Assembly: GCA_900772835.1 (NCBI GenBank)
Contig: CAAGSA010000087.1
Location: 1-9,213 of the forward strand
DNA: 9,213 bases
Direction of reading: 5' to 3'
Source of the DNA: an uncultured Prevotella sp.
GTDB lineage: Bacteria; Bacteroidota; Bacteroidia; Bacteroidales; Bacteroidaceae
The number at the start of each line of letters is the position of its first letter. Within the stretch, counting starts at the first letter, position 1. This document shows positions 5,522 to 9,213 of the stretch, piece after piece. The notes under the pieces were generated by a model that saw only the letters and a list, made by a program, of their open reading frames with translations, ran no database searches and had not been told where the DNA came from. The translations under genes were made by a program, and so were the position numbers.

Positions 5522-7588
5522 ATGGAAGAGAAGAATTTCAAACGTACCACGGTGACCGCTGCCCTGCCGTACGCCAACGGCGGAGTGCACATCGGCCATC
5601 TGGCAGGCGTATACGTGCCTGCCGACATCTATGTGCGATACCTGCGGCTGAGGAAGCAGGAGGTGATGTTCATCGGCGGCAGCGACGAGCACGGAGTGCC
5701 CGTGACCATACGCGCCAAGAAGGAAGGCATCACCACGCAGCAGGTGGTGGACCGCTACCACTCGCTCATCAAGAAATCGTTCGAGGAGTTCGGAATATCG
5801 TTCGACATATACAGCCGCACGACTTCAGAGATACACCACAAGTTCGCCTCTGACTTCTTCCGCACGCTCTACGACAAGGGCGAGCTTATAGAACAGACTG
5901 AAGAGCAGTTCTGCGACGAGGTGACGGGAGAATTCCTCACCGACCGCAACATCGTGGGCACATGTCCGCGATGCGGAGCGGAGGGAGCATACGGCGACCA
6001 GTGCGAGAAGTGCGGAGCAACACTCTCGCCAGAGGAACTCATCAACCCCACAAACAAGAACAACCCGGGACACGGACTGGTGAAGAAAGCCACGAAGAAC
6101 TGGTATCTGCCGCTCAACAAATGGCAGGACTGGCTGAAGAAATGGATTCTGGAGGAACACAAGGAATGGAGACCCAACGTGTACGGACAGTGCAAGTCGT
6201 GGCTCGACATGGACCTGCAGCCGAGGGCTATGACACGCGACCTGGACTGGGGTATACCGGTGCCGGTGGAGGGAGCCGAGGGAAAGGTGCTCTACGTGTG
6301 GTTCGACGCGCCCATCGGATATGTGTCGAACACTAAGGAACTGTGCGACGCACACCCCGAAAAGTGGGGCACATGGCAGAAGTGGTGGCAGGACCCTGCA
6401 TCGCGGCTCATACACTTCATCGGAAAGGACAACATCGTGTTCCACTGCATCGTGTTCCCGACAATGCTCAAGGCGCACGGCGGATACATACTGCCAGACA
6501 ATGTGCCGGCAAACGAATTTCTCAACCTGGAGAACGACAAGATTTCAACATCGCGCAACTGGGCAATCTGGCTGCACGAATATCTGCAGGAATTCCCCGG
6601 AAAACAGGACGTGCTGAGATATGTGCTCACCGCCAACGCACCGGAAACAAAGGACAACAACTTCACATGGAAAGACTTCCAGGAGCGCAACAACAGCGAG
6701 CTGGTGGGCGTTTACGGAAACTTCGTGAACCGGGCGCTGCAGCTCACAAAGAAATACTGGAACGGCGTGGTGCCGGAGTGCGGCGAACTGACCGACTACG
6801 ACAAACAGACGCTGGAGGAATTCAAGGACGTGAAGAAGAAGGTAGAGGAACTGCTCGACGTGTTCAAGTTCCGCGACGCACAGAAGGAGGCAATGAACCT
6901 GGCACGCATCGGAAACAAATACATAGCCGACTGCGAACCATGGAAGGTGTGGAAGACTGACCCGAAGCGCGTGGAGACCATACTATACATCTCGCTGCAG
7001 CTCGTGGCAAACCTCGCCATCGCTTTCGAACCGTTCCTGCCGTTCAGCAGCGCAAAGCTGCGCAAGATGATAAACATCGACACCTTCGACTGGAACCAAC
7101 TCGGAGCAACCGACCTGCTGAAGCCGGGACACCAGCTCAACGAACCGGAACTGCTCTTCGAGAAAATAGAAGACGAAACGATACAGGCACAGCTCGACAA
7201 ACTCGAAAAAACGAAGAATGCCAATGCCACTGCCGAATACAAGGCAAAGGAGATCAAACCGACTGTAGGATTCGAGGACTTCGAGAAGCTGGATATCCGC
7301 GTGGGCACGATCAAGAACTGCGAAAAGGTGAAGAAAGCAAACAAACTGCTCAAGTTCACCATCGACGACGGCAGCGGCACCGACCGCACCATCGTGAGCG
7401 GCATAGCCAAGTTCTACAAGCCTGAGGAACTCGTGGGCAAACAGGTATGCTTCATAGCTAACTTCGCTCCGCGCAAGCTGATGGGCATCGAGAGCCAGGG
7501 AATGATTCTGAGCGCCGAAAACTTCGACGGAAACCTGAGCGTGTGCCGCATTGACCGCGAGGTGAAGCCCGGAAGCCAGATTGGATAA
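5522..7588 (+). CDS. metG: Methionyl-tRNA synthetase with C-terminal tRNA-binding domain
   Basis: MetRS charges initiator and elongator tRNA(Met). Seen in 688 residues: class I HIGH motif (23-26) after TALPYANGGV; GSDEHG; a zinc knuckle with C148, C151, C161 and C164; WFDAPIGYVS; the KMSKS-equivalent as KISTS (340-344); an anticodon-binding helical domain; a charged linker; and from about 584 an EMAP/Trbp111-like OB-fold tRNA-binding domain (FEDFEKLDIRVG to FAPRKLMGIESQGMIL) that mediates dimerisation or tRNA binding in long MetRSs. An upstream in-frame ATG at 5480 would add 14 residues (MYIHKTKK...) of low-complexity, AT-rich sequence; ATG 5522 (MEEKNFKRTTVTAALPYANG) fits the family. The gene is monocistronic: own promoter, long leader, strong terminator. 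Confidence 0.97.
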   Translation: MEEKNFKRTTVTAALPYANGGVHIGHLAGVYVPADIYVRYLRLRKQEVMFIGGSDEHGVPVTIRAKKEGITTQQVVDRYHSLIKKSFEEFGISFDIYSRTTSEIHHKFASDFFRTLYDKGELIEQTEEQFCDEVTGEFLTDRNIVGTCPRCGAEGAYGDQCEKCGATLSPEELINPTNKNNPGHGLVKKATKNWYLPLNKWQDWLKKWILEEHKEWRPNVYGQCKSWLDMDLQPRAMTRDLDWGIPVPVEGAEGKVLYVWFDAPIGYVSNTKELCDAHPEKWGTWQKWWQDPASRLIHFIGKDNIVFHCIVFPTMLKAHGGYILPDNVPANEFLNLENDKISTSRNWAIWLHEYLQEFPGKQDVLRYVLTANAPETKDNNFTWKDFQERNNSELVGVYGNFVNRALQLTKKYWNGVVPECGELTDYDKQTLEEFKDVKKKVEELLDVFKFRDAQKEAMNLARIGNKYIADCEPWKVWKTDPKRVETILYISLQLVANLAIAFEPFLPFSSAKLRKMINIDTFDWNQLGATDLLKPGHQLNEPELLFEKIEDETIQAQLDKLEKTKNANATAEYKAKEIKPTVGFEDFEKLDIRVGTIKNCEKVKKANKLLKFTIDDGSGTDRTIVSGIAKFYKPEELVGKQVCFIANFAPRKLMGIESQGMILSAENFDGNLSVCRIDREVKPGSQIG

Positions 7589-7614
7589 TAAAAACCGAAA
7601 TAACCGACAAGCAG

Positions 7615-7667
7615 GGGGACGGACGACTGGGCACACACGGCATCAGTCGCCCGCCCCTTCTTTCTTT
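7615..7667 (+). terminator. Intrinsic terminator after metG
   Basis: A stem with arms 7615-7629 and 7644-7657: CGACTG/CAGTCG innermost, then an A-C mismatch, CGG/CCG, a bulged A and GGGG/CCCC, 13 pairs in all with a 14-base loop. It is followed by the pyrimidine-rich run TTCTTTCTTT (7658-7667), a classic factor-independent layout 26 bases after the metG stop. Confidence 0.85.
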
Positions 7668-7731
7668 ATCAATGTGCCCGGCTTCATCGTCCGGGTTTCA
7701 CGACGATACAATAAAAACAATCATACGCCAT

Positions 7732-8703
7732 ATGAACCATTCAGACACAAAATACATGCACCGCTGTCTGCAGCTCGCGGCAAACGGACAGCAGAATGCC
7801 AAGCCGAACCCTATGGTAGGAGCCGTTATCGTGGCAGACGGCAGGATTATCGGCGAGGGATACCACGTGCGTTGCGGCGAGGGCCACGCCGAAGTGAACG
7901 CCTTTGCATCGGTGAAGCCCGAAGACGAGCACCTGCTGCCGCAGGCCACAATATACGTGAGCCTTGAGCCGTGCTCACACTACGGCAAGACGCCGCCCTG
8001 TGCCGACCTCATCATAAGGAAAGGGGTGCGCCGCGTGGTGGTGGGCTGTATGGACCCCTTCGCGAAGGTTCACGGCAGAGGTATACAGAAGATAAGAGAC
8101 GCGGGAATAGAAGTCGCCGTGGGGGTGCTCGAAAACGAATGCCGCGAACTGAACAAGCGCTTCATAACTTTCCACACGCACCATCGGCCGTATATACTGC
8201 TCAAATGGTGCCAGACGGCAAACGGATTCCTCGACAACGGGTTCAAACCACTGATGATGTCGACCGCATTCACGCAGATGCTCGTACACAAACTGCGGAG
8301 CGAATACGATGCAATACTCGTGGGACGCGTGACGGCAGAGAGGGACAGGCCGAGGCTCGACGTGCGCCACTGGGCAGGAAACTGTCCGCTGCGACTGGTG
8401 ATCGACAGGAGGAACCCATACTTCGACGGACTGGACTTCAGCGGAAACGTGCCGGAGCAGATTGCCGCATGGCTGTATGAACAGGGCAAGCAGTCGCTGA
8501 TTGTAGAGGGAGGGGCTGCAACGCTGCAGAGCTTCATCAGCAGCGGACTGTGGGACGAGATACGCATAGAGACCGCTTCCACAACAGCAGCAGAAGGGAC
8601 AAAAGCCCCCACCCTGCCCGACGGCGTGCGCCTCGTGAGCCGCGAGACGTATGGAGGAAACATCATCGAAACCTTCGAAAAAACAACGGCAGATAAGCTC
8701 TGA
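7732..8703 (+). CDS. ribD: Bifunctional riboflavin deaminase/reductase RibD
   Basis: RibD carries out two successive steps of riboflavin synthesis: deamination of the diaminopyrimidine made from GTP, then NADPH-dependent reduction of the ribosyl side chain. Seen in 323 residues: an N-terminal zinc deaminase with HAE (52-54, H52 ligand, E54 proton shuttle) and PCSHYGKTPPC (80-90, zinc ligands C81 and C90); from about 150 the reductase domain with KWCQTANGFLDN, DAILVGRVTAERDRPRLDVR (193-212) and IVEGGAATLQSF (257-268). An in-frame ATG at 7672 would add 20 residues spanning a hairpin; ATG 7732 (MNHSDTKYMHRCLQLA) fits the family. No FMN riboswitch was recognised upstream and no clear promoter. 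The gene follows the metG terminator. RibD near prmC-recX recalls Bacteroidales gene order (from memory). Confidence 0.95.
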   Translation: MNHSDTKYMHRCLQLAANGQQNAKPNPMVGAVIVADGRIIGEGYHVRCGEGHAEVNAFASVKPEDEHLLPQATIYVSLEPCSHYGKTPPCADLIIRKGVRRVVVGCMDPFAKVHGRGIQKIRDAGIEVAVGVLENECRELNKRFITFHTHHRPYILLKWCQTANGFLDNGFKPLMMSTAFTQMLVHKLRSEYDAILVGRVTAERDRPRLDVRHWAGNCPLRLVIDRRNPYFDGLDFSGNVPEQIAAWLYEQGKQSLIVEGGAATLQSFISSGLWDEIRIETASTTAAEGTKAPTLPDGVRLVSRETYGGNIIETFEKTTADKL

Positions 8704-8721
8704 GACGACAAGACGACGGCA

Positions 8722-8729
8722 TACATTTG
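8722..8729 (+). promoter_or_regulatory. -7 box candidate for the TSCPD gene
   Basis: TACATTTG matches TAnnTTTG exactly, 18 bases after the ribD stop. No TTG is found 19-21 bases upstream, so it is a partial promoter. The transcript would have a strongly A-rich leader of about 65 bases before ATG 8801, a common substitute for a Shine-Dalgarno site in this phylum. Confidence 0.35.
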
Positions 8730-8800
8730 CCACGCCGATAAAACAGAAATATCAACGGATAAAATAAAAACGACAAATAAAACAAAAACAACAAAGCATT

Positions 8801-9052
8801 ATGAAACAGTTTGATTATACGACACAGGGAACATGCAGCCGCTCGATACACATCGAGCTGAACGACGACAACACCATCAGCAACGTTTCGTTCATAGGCG
8901 GATGCAACGGGAATCTGAAAGGCATCGGCAAACTCATCGAAGGCATGCCGGCAAAAGAGGTGGCGGAGAAGCTGCGCGGAGTGACCTGCGGATTCAAGAA
9001 CACCAGCTGCCCGGACCAGCTCGCACAGGCACTTGAATCTATGCTAAAATGA
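8801..9052 (+). CDS. TSCPD-domain small protein
   Basis: An 83-residue protein consisting of one TSCPD domain (also known as an uncharacterised stand-alone protein family, TIGR03905-like). Seen: GTCSRSI (10-16), FIGGCNGNLKGIGKLI (31-46), LRGVTCGFKNTSCPDQLA (58-75). Four cysteines (C12, C35, C63, C70) sit at the conserved places and could bind a metal; that is inference. In other proteins the domain forms the C-terminal part of B12-dependent ribonucleotide reductases, but no reductase is nearby and the function of the stand-alone form is not established. Start at ATG 8801 gives the family-typical length. It follows ribD by 97 bases, probably with its own promoter. Confidence 0.88.
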   Translation: MKQFDYTTQGTCSRSIHIELNDDNTISNVSFIGGCNGNLKGIGKLIEGMPAKEVAEKLRGVTCGFKNTSCPDQLAQALESMLK

Positions 9053-9213
9053 ATGCCACGCTGCGGCGGCGGATGCTGACGGCAAAATGCAAACAAAAGT
9101 CGAAAGCACTGCCGTATGCATATACAAAAAGCGCGATTTCCAAATAGAAGTGCAACACTCTGAGGTGATTCTCAAGCCGTAAAAACTATGAAAAACACCG
9201 CAGAGGTTTGCCA
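9053..9213. other. Right-edge intergenic stretch with two short overlapping ORFs
   Basis: No secure gene. One 32-codon frame starts at 9049 overlapping the TSCPD stop (ATGA) and ends at 9147. A second, 31 codons from 9087 to 9182 (MQTKVESTAVCIYKKRDFQI and on), overlaps it in another frame and reads more like protein. Neither has family support. An ATG at 9188 begins a frame that runs off the edge after eight codons and cannot be judged. Confidence 0.4.

Noticed and set aside
6539..6553. MetRS inactive because KMSKS is missing
   Set aside because: HIGH, zinc cysteines and all other domains are intact, and KISTS retains key positions; a variant signature is far more likely than loss of an essential enzyme.
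7589..7731. FMN riboswitch upstream of ribD
   Set aside because: The stretch is short, taken up by the metG terminator and a small CCCGG/CCGGG hairpin, and lacks the conserved FMN-switch segments.

Overview
The window looks like a chromosomal segment from a member of the Bacteroidales, most probably the Prevotella group. The evidence is four promoter-like sites with the Bacteroidetes -7 box TAnnTTTG, three of them with a TTG or weaker TTTA-type -33 element about 20 bases upstream; starts without purine-rich ribosome binding sites but with A-rich leaders; a DUF4248 protein, a family essentially confined to Bacteroidetes; and a prmC-recX pair. The genus is an inference.

The left end (1 to about 1457) differs from the rest. 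It is AT-rich and holds the N-terminal 137 codons of a MutH/Sau3AI-type restriction endonuclease on the minus strand, running off the left edge. Next to it is about 1 kb with no secure gene but many repeats: an 8-bp dyad, a 21-bp tandem duplication with an inverted copy downstream, a diverged duplication of a short coding-like segment, and a long interrupted inverted repeat ending in a T-run. This looks like the edge of an acquired or decaying accessory island. The tetranucleotide GATC, the site cut by characterised members of this nuclease family, occurs only seven times in the whole window and not at all in the first 1,103 bases.

From about 1458 onward the DNA is GC-rich and gene-dense, with core genes. 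In order: a superfamily 1 (UPF1/DNA2-like) helicase (+) closed by a hairpin; a monocistronic DUF4248 gene (+) with a strong promoter and a structured leader; recX and prmC (minus strand, overlapping by 16 bp, prmC first), convergent with DUF4248; metG (+), divergent from prmC, with a long leader and a strong terminator; ribD (+); and a small TSCPD-domain protein (+). The last 160 bases hold no secure gene, only two short overlapping ORFs.

Functionally the right part is housekeeping: release-factor methylation (PrmC), RecA modulation (RecX), methionyl-tRNA charging (MetG) and riboflavin synthesis (RibD). I do not see a complete novel multi-gene system. The parts most worth following are the edge nuclease with its repeat-rich neighbour, the GATC scarcity, and the structured non-coding stretches.
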